Assembly: GCA_035687895.1 (NCBI GenBank)
Contig: DASRUE010000060.1
Coordinates: 1-15,702 of the forward strand
Length of the DNA stretch: 15,702 nt
Direction: 5' to 3'
DNA from: JAERML01 sp035687895
GTDB lineage: Bacteria; Bacteroidota; Ignavibacteria; UBA10030; UBA6906
A program made the translations under genes and the position numbers. This document shows, in pieces, positions 7,506 through 15,358 of the stretch (position 1 is the stretch's first letter; every line of letters begins with the position of its first letter). The notes beneath the pieces were generated by a model that was not told the DNA's origin, made no database searches, and saw only the letters and a program-made list of their open reading frames with translations.

Positions 7506-8960
7506 ATGCTGAATATTTCTCTGCAACATAAGATGCTGATGAAGCTGTCGCCTCAACAGGTGCAATACCTGAAGATGCTACAGCTCCCCACACTTGCTCT
7601 TGAGCAGAAGATCAAGGCGGAACTGGAGATGAACCCCCTCCTCGAAGAGGGATTTGAAGAAGAAATGGAGTTGACTCAAGAAGAGCCGACGGTGGATGAG
7701 CCTGTCACTGAAGCGGAGAAGGAGAAAGCGGAAGAAACCAAAGTCGATGAAGACGACAAGTACACCATTGACGACTACATCAATGACGACCTTTCCGGCT
7801 ACAAGGCAAAGGAGCCATTCAACGACGAAGAAAAGGATGATCTCCCTCTTCCCGACGCCGTGCCGTTGTATCACCGGCTCCTCGAACAGTTCAGCTTACT
7901 CGACCTCGACGATGAAGAGATCATGCTGGGGCAGGAGATCATCGGCAACCTCGATGAGGACGGCTACCTTCATCGCGACCCGGCGGCAATCGTACAGGAT
8001 CTGAACCTCACCCACAACACCACGATTTCCCTGGAGAAGGCGGAGCAAGTACGGAAAAAAATTCAGCTTCTCGACCCCGTGGGTGTCGGATGCCGCACGC
8101 TGCAGGAATGTCTGATCGTGCAGATGGAGGTATCCAAGAACGAGCCTGCCATCAAGACGCTCGCTCTCCGGGTCCTCAAAGAATTTTACACCGACTTCAC
8201 GATGCGTCATTTTGAGGAGATCGCCAAGAAGTTGGCCATCACGCTGGATGAACTCAAGCGTGTTGTTGAAGTCATCCAGCACCTGAATCCAAAACCGGGT
8301 GAGGGCGACTTCACTGCCCACGAAAACTACGTCGTTCCTGACTTCATCGTCACCCAGTCGGACGACGATTTCATCATTACGCTGAATGACCGCAATATCC
8401 CGCCTCTTCGCATCAACAAGGCGTATAAGGAGTTGATGTCCAAGCGGAAGAAGAACGGCGTCTCGACCGAAGCCAAGGACTTTATCCGGCAACGGTTTGA
8501 AGCGGCAAAGTGGTTCATCAGCTCTATCCACCAGCGCCGGGAGACGATGATGAAGGTGATGAAAACGATCGTGGACAAGCAGCGGCAGTTCTTCGAGACA
8601 GGCGAGGGCCTGAAGCCGATGATCTACAAGGACATCTCCGAAGTAATTATGATGGACATCTCCACCATCAGCCGCGTTGTGAACAGCAAGTATGTGCAAA
8701 CTGACTATGGCGTCTTCTCGCTCCGGCATTTTTTCAGCGATTCAATCAGCACAACCGATGGTGAAGAAGTCTCCAACAAGGAAGTGAAAAAAACGCTGAA
8801 GGAGTTGATCGATGCGGAGGATCCGCTCAAGCCGCTCAGCGATGACAAGCTTGCCCAGATGCTGAATGCCCAGGGCCTGAACATTGCGCGCCGGACAGTC
8901 GCCAAGTACCGCGAAGCCATGCTCATTCCTGTAGCCCGCCTTCGTCGGAAGCTGACCTGA
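7506..8960 (+). CDS. rpoN: RNA polymerase sigma-54 factor
   Basis: Sigma-54 directs RNA polymerase to -24/-12 promoters and needs AAA+ activators to open them. Seen in the 484 residues: region I (residues 1-46) with LSLQHKMLMKLSPQQVQYLKMLQLP and the LxMNPLLE end, and a very acidic region II (about 47-112). The core-binding domain follows (about 113-310, including LDEDGYL and LDPVGVGCRTLQECL). Next come the helix-turn-helix domain with DISTISRVVNSKYVQT and FSLRHFFS, and the C-terminal RpoN box ARRTVAKYRE at 461-470. All domains are complete. No activator (NtrC-type) gene is in the window. It lies 35 bp after the DUF3109 gene and 25 bp before hslV. The ATG at 7506 matches the family N-terminus although no Shine-Dalgarno is seen. 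Confidence 0.97.
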   Translation: MLNISLQHKMLMKLSPQQVQYLKMLQLPTLALEQKIKAELEMNPLLEEGFEEEMELTQEEPTVDEPVTEAEKEKAEETKVDEDDKYTIDDYINDDLSGYKAKEPFNDEEKDDLPLPDAVPLYHRLLEQFSLLDLDDEEIMLGQEIIGNLDEDGYLHRDPAAIVQDLNLTHNTTISLEKAEQVRKKIQLLDPVGVGCRTLQECLIVQMEVSKNEPAIKTLALRVLKEFYTDFTMRHFEEIAKKLAITLDELKRVVEVIQHLNPKPGEGDFTAHENYVVPDFIVTQSDDDFIITLNDRNIPPLRINKAYKELMSKRKKNGVSTEAKDFIRQRFEAAKWFISSIHQRRETMMKVMKTIVDKQRQFFETGEGLKPMIYKDISEVIMMDISTISRVVNSKYVQTDYGVFSLRHFFSDSISTTDGEEVSNKEVKKTLKELIDAEDPLKPLSDDKLAQMLNAQGLNIARRTVAKYREAMLIPVARLRRKLT

Positions 8961-8985
8961 CCTCCACCCTATCGGAATCCTCTTC

Positions 8986-9522
8986 ATGACTGACATCATT
9001 AGATCTACAACCGTCATTGGTCTTACCTACAAAGGAGCTTCCGTCATCGGATCAGACGGACAAGTGACGGTGGGAAATACGGTGATGAAACACCATGCCC
9101 GCAAAGTCCAAAAGCTGTACAACGGAACCATCCTTGCAGGCTTCGCCGGCGCGGCCGCAGACGCATTTACACTCTTTGCTCGGTTTGAGGATAACCTGGA
9201 AAAATACCACGGCAACCTCGAACGGGCGGCCGTCGAGCTCGCCAAGGATTGGCGAACAGACAAGTACCTTCGTCAACTGGAAGCATTGCTTGCTGTGCTC
9301 AACAAGGAAAAATCGCTCGTCATCTCCGGAACAGGCGAGATCATTGAGCCGGACGACGGCATCTTGGCCATCGGTTCGGGCGGAAGCTATGCGCTCGCCG
9401 CTGCCCGCATGCTCATGAAACACTCAGCCCTGAGTGCCCGACAGATCGTCGAGGAGTCGCTCAAAACGGCAGCGGAGATCTGCATCTACACAAACCCAAA
9501 CCTGACGATCGAAGAGCTCTAA
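8986..9522 (+). CDS. hslV: ATP-dependent protease proteolytic subunit HslV
   Basis: HslV is the threonine-protease double-hexamer of the HslUV (ClpQY) complex that degrades misfolded and regulatory proteins in the cytoplasm. Seen in 178 residues: a short leader MTDIIRS, then TTVIGLTYKGASVIGSDGQ, where Thr8 aligns with the catalytic N-terminal threonine of mature HslV. Next come GNTVMKHHARKVQKLY, GFAGAAADAFTLF, VELAKDWRTD, AIGSGGSYALAAARML and ICIYTN with a TIEEL end. The family is strongly conserved, so the call is secure. The leader of 7 residues must be cut to expose Thr8; in E. coli only Met is removed. It is followed by hslU after 30 bp, as expected for a co-expressed pair. Confidence 0.97.
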   Translation: MTDIIRSTTVIGLTYKGASVIGSDGQVTVGNTVMKHHARKVQKLYNGTILAGFAGAAADAFTLFARFEDNLEKYHGNLERAAVELAKDWRTDKYLRQLEALLAVLNKEKSLVISGTGEIIEPDDGILAIGSGGSYALAAARMLMKHSALSARQIVEESLKTAAEICIYTNPNLTIEEL

Positions 9523-9552
9523 CTCCTCAGGAAATTCATCATCACACAGACC

Positions 9553-10941
9553 ATGACTGACAAAAAGCTACAACCGCTCCTGCCACACGAACTCACACCA
9601 CGAGAGATTGTGCGGGAATTGGACAAGTACATCATCGGACAACAGAACGCCAAGAAATCCGTTGCCATCGCTCTGCGTAACCGATGGCGCCGTCTGCAGG
9701 TCCCTACCGGCCTCCGTGAAGAGATCATGCCCAACAACATCATCATGATCGGCCCGACGGGTGTGGGGAAGACGGAGATTGCGCGCCGCCTGGCGAAGCT
9801 ATCCAATGCTCCGTTCATCAAAGTCGAAGCATCGAAGTTCACCGAGGTCGGCTATGTGGGGCGGGATGTTGAGTCAATTGTCCGAGACCTGACGGAATAC
9901 GCCGTGAACATGGTGAAGGCGGAGCGCCGGGCAGAAGTAAATGATAAAGCAAAGAACCTGAGCGAAGACCGGATCCTGGACATACTCATTCCACCTACCC
10001 GTAAACGACAGCCTGCCGGTTTTGATGTGAATGAAGGGACGGAGGAGGAAGACAACCACACTACGCGCGAGAAGTTTCGGCAGAAACTGAGAGCGGGACA
10101 GCTTGAGGACCGTGTGATCGAGCTTGACGTCACCACAAGCGCGGCCCCCCTGATGCAGGTGATCGGACCGATGAACCTCGAGGACATGGGGGTCAACCTG
10201 CAGGATATGTTCGGCGGACTGTTGCCAAAGAAAACGAAGCAGAGGAAGATGACAGTGGCCGAAGCCCGCGTCATTCTTACCAATGAAGAGGCACAGAAGC
10301 TGATTGATCACGACGCTGCCATCAAGGAAGCAATCAACAGGGTGGAAAACTCCGGCATTGTCTTCCTCGATGAGATCGACAAAATCGCAGGGAGCAAAGG
10401 ACAAACCGCAGGGCCCGACGTATCACGGGAAGGTGTACAGCGGGATCTCCTGCCGATCGTCGAAGGGTCGAATGTGATGACAAAATACGGTATGGTCGCC
10501 ACCGACCATATCCTCTTCATTGCCTCGGGCGCATTCCACATCTCGAAGCCTTCCGACCTGATCCCTGAACTCCAGGGCCGTTTCCCGATACGGGTGGAGT
10601 TGAACAGCCTGACTGAGGAGGATTTCGTGAAGATCCTGACCATCCCCCAGAACGCTCTGATCAAGCAATACGCTGCTCTTGTCGCCACCGAAGGAATTGA
10701 ACTAGAGTTTCGCGAGGACGGTATCCGAGAAATTGCGCACATCGCCAGCGAGGTTAATGAGCAGGTAGAAAACATTGGCGCACGCCGGCTCCATACGATC
10801 ATGACCACGCTGCTGGAAGACATCTTGTACGACGCACCTGACAAGATCCATGAGAAAAACCTGACGATTGATCAGAAGCTTGTGATGAACCGGCTTTCCG
10901 GCATCGTGAAGAACAGAGACTTGAGCAGGTATATCCTCTAA
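9553..10941 (+). CDS. hslU: ATP-dependent protease ATPase subunit HslU
   Basis: HslU is the AAA+ unfoldase that recognises substrates and threads them into HslV. Seen in 462 residues: Walker A GPTGVGKTE at 67-75, the pore loop GYVG at 100-103, an intermediate (I) domain of about 110-240 rich in charged residues, Walker B IVFLDEID at 269-276, the GRFPIRVEL arginine segment, the sensor-2 region GARRLHT, and a C-terminal LSRYIL that in known HslU docks into HslV. Length is normal (about 440-465). It is the last gene of the rightward block; a 339-bp gap follows. No strong intrinsic terminator is visible directly after the stop. Confidence 0.97.
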   Translation: MTDKKLQPLLPHELTPREIVRELDKYIIGQQNAKKSVAIALRNRWRRLQVPTGLREEIMPNNIIMIGPTGVGKTEIARRLAKLSNAPFIKVEASKFTEVGYVGRDVESIVRDLTEYAVNMVKAERRAEVNDKAKNLSEDRILDILIPPTRKRQPAGFDVNEGTEEEDNHTTREKFRQKLRAGQLEDRVIELDVTTSAAPLMQVIGPMNLEDMGVNLQDMFGGLLPKKTKQRKMTVAEARVILTNEEAQKLIDHDAAIKEAINRVENSGIVFLDEIDKIAGSKGQTAGPDVSREGVQRDLLPIVEGSNVMTKYGMVATDHILFIASGAFHISKPSDLIPELQGRFPIRVELNSLTEEDFVKILTIPQNALIKQYAALVATEGIELEFREDGIREIAHIASEVNEQVENIGARRLHTIMTTLLEDILYDAPDKIHEKNLTIDQKLVMNRLSGIVKNRDLSRYIL

Positions 10942-11280
10942 GCCTGTCCTGCCATTGCGTGTCGCTTGCTTCCCCTACTCCCCCGAGAACCGAGCTTCAT
11001 ACCCTCCCACCATACCCCGTTCGCCGGGCAATCCGGAGATGTCGTGCAAAAGGACCACTTGTGCCGCCCTTTCGAACAAGTGTTTCCACTTTGGTTTCAG
11101 AGAACATACCACAAGACGAAGTACCAGAAATTCGGTTGTCTGAGGAGGAAACGACTGAGCAATTTGAAAGAAACCAAAGAGAATAGACCGAGAGTGCTTT
11201 CACGGATGAGTTACGAGCGGAGACGACAAGAGGACACCCTCCTGCCAACGGTGGACGGGGTGACTACAACATGGACGTGA
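10942..11280. other. Convergent intergenic region without a confident gene
   Basis: These 339 bp lie between the stop of hslU and the stop of the leftward barrel gene. Several open frames exist on the plus strand, among them one at 10959-11186 with an acidic C-terminal stretch (EIRLSEEETTEQFERNQRE) and one at 10966-11280. None has a ribosome site, recognisable motifs or codon use like the neighbours (AGA is frequent). A 7-bp perfect inverted repeat, CACTTGT and ACAAGTG separated by 13 bases (near 11056-11082), is not followed by a T tract. It may be plain spacer or the remains of a decayed gene. Confidence 0.4.
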
Positions 11281-12684
11281 CTATATTCTAAAGCGGGTAC
11301 CGACGGCTATCGAACCTCGAGAGAAACTGTTGGGCAGAAGAAGCCATGTCACGTTTTCAGATGCAAGCGCGAACTCGAACACCCCGACATTGATTCCAAA
11401 ACCGAGCGCGAGATTGAGATAGTCCACCCCCCCGAATGAAACGCCTGTCCGGAGCGGAAGCCACGAGACGGGCTTGTATTCAAGACCGATAGAGATGCGG
11501 GGAATTTTCACCGTTCCAGGCGTATCAAAGAATCCCTGAGTATAGTTCAATTCAAGAATCATCTCACCGGGCATTTCTTCCAAGCTTGGGAGCTTGTGGA
11601 GCAACACCGCAAAGCCGGCACGCAGCGTTGTGGGAAGTTGAGTCGAAAAAGGACCGGAAGCTCGTTTCTCGCCTCTGACGATATCTTCTACCATCGACCG
11701 TTGTTGTTCGTTCAGCGGATCATCTATCACGATGGTGGTATCGATGAAGCTCTCTTCAGTATTCTTCGACCATCGTATGGATCCGATATCCGTTACGCTC
11801 AATCCAAACAAGAGCGCATCGTTGACAAACCCGGCCACACCAATGTCAACACCAAAGCCCTTACCGGCGAGTTCGGGAAAAATATTGTAGTTCTTGAGAT
11901 ATCGGATCTTGCTCGGGTCCTCGCCTGCCCGCCGCGAAAGGAAGTCGATGCTTCCTGTCAGCGTTGCGTTGTTGGAGGTTGCAAGGAATGTGTTGAACCG
12001 CTGGACTTCAAAGTAGCCGAACCCATGAACCAATTTTGCGGCCAAACCAACCGAAAGCGACTGAACAAACCGGACGCGCTGCAATGGGAAGCCGATGGCG
12101 AGCGCATATTCTCTGGTCCACAAGGCCTTCACATCGGTGCCGGAGAAGCTGTACGTCGAGCCAACAGGATTGCCCTTCAGAAGGAACTCGACGTAGTCTT
12201 TGGGAACATCAAGTAAGCCACCGATCTGGTCGGTGACTGTAAAGGCCGCCGCACCAAGTTTTTCTATACGGAATGACACACCGAGCAGCCGCGCATCGAG
12301 GTCGAAGGATGAACGGGCGATCCTATCTTCGAAACTCTCCAGAATCCGTTCCTTGTCACTTTCTGTCAGATATTTCCCGACACGACCGCTGTCAGTTTCG
12401 ACGCCCGTGAAATAGCTGGTATAGATTTCGTAGTCAAGAAAGTCACTGCCAACGTGGAGACCGAACGGCATGACGCTCAACGTCACCATTCCGTCGTCGG
12501 GAAGCCCCAGGTTTGCAGGGTTGATTCCGATCGCGTCGAGACCACGGGCAGATGCGACTGACGTCCGCGCCATCCCCATTCCGCGGATGTTCGAACGTTC
12601 CCCGGCATCAGCCTTTCCCTTGAGCATGCACACCATCGCGAGAATGGCAATTCCCATGAGGACTATGCGAAACGTCTTTTTCAT
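11281..12684 (-). CDS. Predicted outer-membrane beta-barrel protein (DUF5723/PorV-like)
   Basis: This is a 467-residue predicted outer-membrane protein. Seen: a signal peptide at residues 1-27 (MKKTFRIVLMGIAILAMV core, likely cut after ADA). It is followed by RGMGMARTSVASARGLDAIGINPANLGLP, the type of N-terminal segment found in FadL/PorV-like barrels. After that come many alternating beta strands, for example LSVGLAAKLVHGFGYF, LLFGLSVTDIGSIRW, LRAGFAVLL, ISIGLEYKPVSWLPLRTG and LALGFGINVGVFEFALA. I think it belongs to the DUF5723 family known from Bacteroidota and Chlorobiota, but the exact family needs a profile search. I choose the ATG at 12684: it begins the signal peptide, overlaps the stop of the upstream gene (ATGA) and has AGGGTG 5 bases before it. 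An upstream in-frame Met at 12714 would add residues that belong to the other gene's end. Substrate unknown. Confidence 0.72.
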   Translation of the reverse strand: MKKTFRIVLMGIAILAMVCMLKGKADAGERSNIRGMGMARTSVASARGLDAIGINPANLGLPDDGMVTLSVMPFGLHVGSDFLDYEIYTSYFTGVETDSGRVGKYLTESDKERILESFEDRIARSSFDLDARLLGVSFRIEKLGAAAFTVTDQIGGLLDVPKDYVEFLLKGNPVGSTYSFSGTDVKALWTREYALAIGFPLQRVRFVQSLSVGLAAKLVHGFGYFEVQRFNTFLATSNNATLTGSIDFLSRRAGEDPSKIRYLKNYNIFPELAGKGFGVDIGVAGFVNDALLFGLSVTDIGSIRWSKNTEESFIDTTIVIDDPLNEQQRSMVEDIVRGEKRASGPFSTQLPTTLRAGFAVLLHKLPSLEEMPGEMILELNYTQGFFDTPGTVKIPRISIGLEYKPVSWLPLRTGVSFGGVDYLNLALGFGINVGVFEFALASENVTWLLLPNSFSRGSIAVGTRFRI

Positions 12685-14774
12685 GGGTTCACCCTGTAGG
12701 AAAGGGTTGACCAAATTCTTACGCGAACGTAATCTGATGTCTTGAACCTGACCGCTGGACTTCCTGGTGTTGTTTCCATGGAAACTGCATATGTCAAGAA
12801 CTCCGCGGGGTTGAATTGTCGCACCTCGGATTGGCTAAGCTCAAAGGATGATGTACTTTGCGCGGGTAAAATAACATTCCCTCCTCCATCCACTCCGGCG
12901 GCAGCGATCTGCACACCCTGTCCTGATTGCGGAACGAGAAGAATCGATTGTCTTGACCGGTCAAGAAGACGGAGCGATACCCCTACTTGCAGAGGCATGC
13001 CGTTCTGGACTTCGATATACATCTTTCCCAGGTTCACATCATTCAGCCGGCTCTTATCGATGGTGTAGTCCCTGTACCCGTCGGCAGTAGTGTCACCGAT
13101 CGCCAGTGTGTCGCGGTAAGTGCCGTTGACGATTCCAAGCATCAACGGGACTTCCAGGGCGAGATTGCCGCCGAATGAGCTGTTGCTCCCCACCCGCCCA
13201 ACCCCTGCGAGTGTCGGCATGTACACATCGGGAGGATTGACAAGCACTCTGCCGATCAGCCTGAGTCTCTCTGGTAATTGTCCAGAGAACTGGCTGAGGA
13301 ACTGCCCTACTTCCACCGGGTCGAACTGAACAACATCGGTTCCTGTCTGCAAACGTTTCTGTGATGCCGGAACCTGGAGGAACACCGAGTCCCCCGCGGC
13401 ATTCCTGCCACCAACGCTGACCTCCAGATCCATCGGGAACCCGATGGAGGATTGCGTTGTAAACCCGAGCGCGGCGGCCGGAATATTCAACTGCCCACCA
13501 AATCTTGTCGGGAGTTCTCCAAAGGAAACCGGAAACTCGGAACTGACCGTCACCCACGTGGGCTTCAACACAGCAACGGCACTATCCACCACTATGTCTG
13601 ACTGGCGTGAGACTGCAATCATTACCTTGTCGGTATCGCTGACAGTTACCGGTTGACCGGAGCCGGCAGGGAGTATCACACTGCTCACCACCTCGAGCGA
13701 ACGAATAAGATCCGCCGACTGAGATTGAATTCTGTCGCCTGCGAGATCAATAACTGTTGAACCGGAACCTCGTGCCGGAAGGGACAGGCTGTCTTCATAC
13801 GGAACAAACACGCCACCAACCCGCCGCCGCAACTCATTCAGTCGAAACTTGAACAGCATGGGGATATTGACGCGACTCGCAAACTGCAGTTGCAACTGCC
13901 CTGTCCGGAGGTGGAGTTCCCTGACGAGAGTGGAATCATCAATCGGGAGATGCGTGGTATCGTTGTCGGAGAGCCGCTGCGGTGGTATCTCTGCAAACTC
14001 AGCGTATCGGGCCTTCAAGTTGCTCGTGCCGAGTGTTGCCGCAAAGAGAGTCCCTGTAGGAATCATAACGGGACTTGCGCTTCCAGGGGTATGAAACTGG
14101 AGACCAGCGATTCTGACGGTGTTATCCAGTGTCCGTCCTGAGAGGTCATCTGTTGCCGTGCGTGAGCTATTCGGTGGGATCGTCGCCGGCGTATACACAA
14201 ATGTCGCCACCACAGTGCCCTGGGCGTCCAACAACTGGATCGGATTCATCACATCCATCGCGACGGGAAGATTGTTATCCAGCGTCAGACTGATCGAACC
14301 ACTTTCCATGATGACTCTCTGGAAAGTTGGAATCGTGTCCAGAATGTCAGCAAATGTCATCGACGTGTCGGGTATCGGCACGTTGGACCCACGGGGGAGC
14401 CAAGGGATGTCGATCGGCACATAGAGAGGGACGACTGCCACGTTGAACGTACCAAATTCTACCAGCACCGTGGTATCGTTCGGACTAATCCTAATCAGAT
14501 CACCGATGAGTGTTGGCGATGTGTTGATCGTCGTGGCATAGACAATTTCGCCGCCAACTCCTGCTCGGAGCAGGCTTGTGTCCTTCTCAACGATCTCTGA
14601 AAGGGTATATTGCCTGTTGGCTAACGGAATGGAAAGATTGGTGTCCCAACTCGGCGCTACCGGCTCCAATGGCTGATTGAAGCAGCGCAACGACAGGAAC
14701 GCAAAGAAGAGAAATGGAACGCACCCCGCCAATGGGGTTCTGCTGAATACTGCAGGCACCAATCTGAAGTTCAT
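12681..14774 (-). CDS. Large predicted exported (lipo)protein with four degenerate beta-rich repeats
   Basis: I do not recognise a named family for this 697-residue protein. Seen: a hydrophobic N-terminal segment (VPFLFFAFLSL, residues 19-29) followed by Arg30-Cys31. Cys31 could be a lipidation site although Arg just before it is unusual. After Cys31 the protein contains no further cysteine, as expected for an exported protein. The mature start PLEPVAPSWDTNLSIPLANRQYTLSEIV resembles secreted proteins of FCB bacteria. The rest is rich in Thr, Ser, Val, Pro and Asp with alternating strands. It includes four similar modules near residues 159-222, 292-351, 437-495 and 584-660. It is translationally coupled (ATGA) to the barrel gene after it, so the two probably act together at the outer membrane (inference). 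GGAG lies 4 bases before the chosen ATG. Confidence 0.75.
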   Translation of the reverse strand: MNFRLVPAVFSRTPLAGCVPFLFFAFLSLRCFNQPLEPVAPSWDTNLSIPLANRQYTLSEIVEKDTSLLRAGVGGEIVYATTINTSPTLIGDLIRISPNDTTVLVEFGTFNVAVVPLYVPIDIPWLPRGSNVPIPDTSMTFADILDTIPTFQRVIMESGSISLTLDNNLPVAMDVMNPIQLLDAQGTVVATFVYTPATIPPNSSRTATDDLSGRTLDNTVRIAGLQFHTPGSASPVMIPTGTLFAATLGTSNLKARYAEFAEIPPQRLSDNDTTHLPIDDSTLVRELHLRTGQLQLQFASRVNIPMLFKFRLNELRRRVGGVFVPYEDSLSLPARGSGSTVIDLAGDRIQSQSADLIRSLEVVSSVILPAGSGQPVTVSDTDKVMIAVSRQSDIVVDSAVAVLKPTWVTVSSEFPVSFGELPTRFGGQLNIPAAALGFTTQSSIGFPMDLEVSVGGRNAAGDSVFLQVPASQKRLQTGTDVVQFDPVEVGQFLSQFSGQLPERLRLIGRVLVNPPDVYMPTLAGVGRVGSNSSFGGNLALEVPLMLGIVNGTYRDTLAIGDTTADGYRDYTIDKSRLNDVNLGKMYIEVQNGMPLQVGVSLRLLDRSRQSILLVPQSGQGVQIAAAGVDGGGNVILPAQSTSSFELSQSEVRQFNPAEFLTYAVSMETTPGSPAVRFKTSDYVRVRIWSTLSYRVNP

Positions 14775-14994
14775 GGACTCCCATGCGCCTGCTTTGCTTC
14801 GTCACCGGATGATGTGAATCCAGCCTCCATAGCCAAAGCCAGGCATATTGTGTATGGACGATTGCTTCTTTGACTGGTATGCATCCCCCAGCATCCAGAA
14901 ACTCTTGTCTATACTGATGTTACAAAGGACATGCCACGGCTTCTTCAAGGAACCGGAAAACCGTCTCCCCTACCTCAGTGGGGCTGATATGGGA
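14775..14994. promoter_or_regulatory. Intergenic region upstream of the 697-residue protein gene
   Basis: These 220 bp separate the DUF3467 stop from the start of the exported-protein gene, both on the minus strand. A promoter for the envelope pair would be expected here, but I find no strong -35/-10 pair or Bacteroidota-type TAnnTTTG box. A sequence resembling a -24/-12 element on the minus strand (14921-14936) lacks an invariant base. No convincing terminator follows DUF3467. Confidence 0.3.
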
Positions 14995-15321
14995 TCAGTG
15001 GACTTTCTCATCCTTCAAAACCTGCTGGAATCCAAAGGCTCCGCCGGGAGTCTCCCCGTGGATCTTTATTTCGCCGAACTTCTGCTCAAACTTGCTGATG
15101 TTGTCCTCAAGAGCACGGAGCAAAAGCTTCGCATGTTGGGTTGTCATTATTACCCTGGCGTGTACTTTTGCCTTTGGAACGCCGGGAAGCACGCGGGTGA
15201 AATCTATGACAAATTCAGCGGGGGAATGCGTGATGATGGCGAGGTTCGAGTAAATACCTTCCGCCTCTTTCTCCCCGAGCTCAATATTGATCTGTTGTCC
15301 GGGCTGCTGTTGGTCAGCCAT
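14995..15321 (-). CDS. DUF3467 family protein
   Basis: This small cytoplasmic protein of 108 residues matches the DUF3467 family, found widely in bacteria with unknown function. Seen: a polar, Gln-rich start (MADQQQPGQQ), the strand INIELGEKEAEGIYSNLAIITHSPAEFVIDFTRVLPG split over two strands, the KVHARVIMTTQHAKLLLRALEDN helix region typical for the family, and FGEIKIHGE near the end. The fold is likely a small alpha/beta unit. The start is supported by a strong Shine-Dalgarno, AAAGGAG, 6 bases before the ATG. A terminator-like hairpin with a T tract lies immediately before that site, which leaves almost no room for a promoter. It runs in the same direction as the TPR gene before it and the envelope genes after it. 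Confidence 0.88.
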   Translation of the reverse strand: MADQQQPGQQINIELGEKEAEGIYSNLAIITHSPAEFVIDFTRVLPGVPKAKVHARVIMTTQHAKLLLRALEDNISKFEQKFGEIKIHGETPGGAFGFQQVLKDEKVH

Positions 15322-15327
15322 TGGTAA

Positions 15328-15334
15328 CTCCTTT
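15328..15334 (-). promoter_or_regulatory. Strong Shine-Dalgarno AAAGGAG of the DUF3467 gene
   Basis: AAAGGAG precedes the ATG by 6 bases. Only one base (G at 15335) separates it from the T tract of the upstream hairpin, so RNA structure could affect both transcription and translation here. Confidence 0.8.
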
Positions 15335-15335
15335 C

Positions 15336-15358
15336 AAAAATAAAGCCCGCCTGCGGGC
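15336..15358 (-). terminator. Intrinsic-terminator-like hairpin before DUF3467
   Basis: Read on the minus strand, GCCCG-CAGG-CGGGC forms a 5-bp GC stem with a 4-base loop (15358-15345), followed at once by TTTATTTTT (15344-15336). This is a classic intrinsic-terminator layout. It lies 71 bases after the stop of the TPR gene and would end its transcript. Because the DUF3467 ribosome site starts one base later, it may instead work as an attenuator that lets part of the transcription pass into DUF3467. Confidence 0.7.

Noticed and set aside
7896..8729. 277-codon open frame antisense to rpoN
   Set aside because: It lies wholly within the conserved sigma-54 gene and its product has no recognisable domain; it is a shadow.
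10308..10844. 178-codon open frame antisense to hslU
   Set aside because: It mirrors the conserved AAA+ core and is Ser/Arg-rich without motifs; it is a shadow.
10959..11186. Small gene candidate after hslU
   Set aside because: No ribosome site, no recognisable homology, competing overlapping frames and atypical codons; kept only as an observation on the gap.
12685..12714. Ten-residue longer start for the barrel protein (MVNPFLQGEP)
   Set aside because: These codons overlap the end of the upstream gene and would put polar residues before a normal signal peptide. The ATG at 12684 has the ATGA coupling and a ribosome site.
14721..14732. LAGC lipobox at residues 15-18 of the 697-residue protein
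   Set aside because: The hydrophobic segment follows this cysteine and does not precede it, so signal peptidase II is unlikely to use it; Cys31 is the better candidate.
14921..14936. Possible sigma-54 promoter on the minus strand (TGGCATG, four bases, TTGTA) upstream of the 697-residue gene
   Set aside because: The GG and downstream G have the right 10-base spacing, but the invariant C of the -12 GC is T here, and it would leave a leader of about 135 bases. It may be chance.
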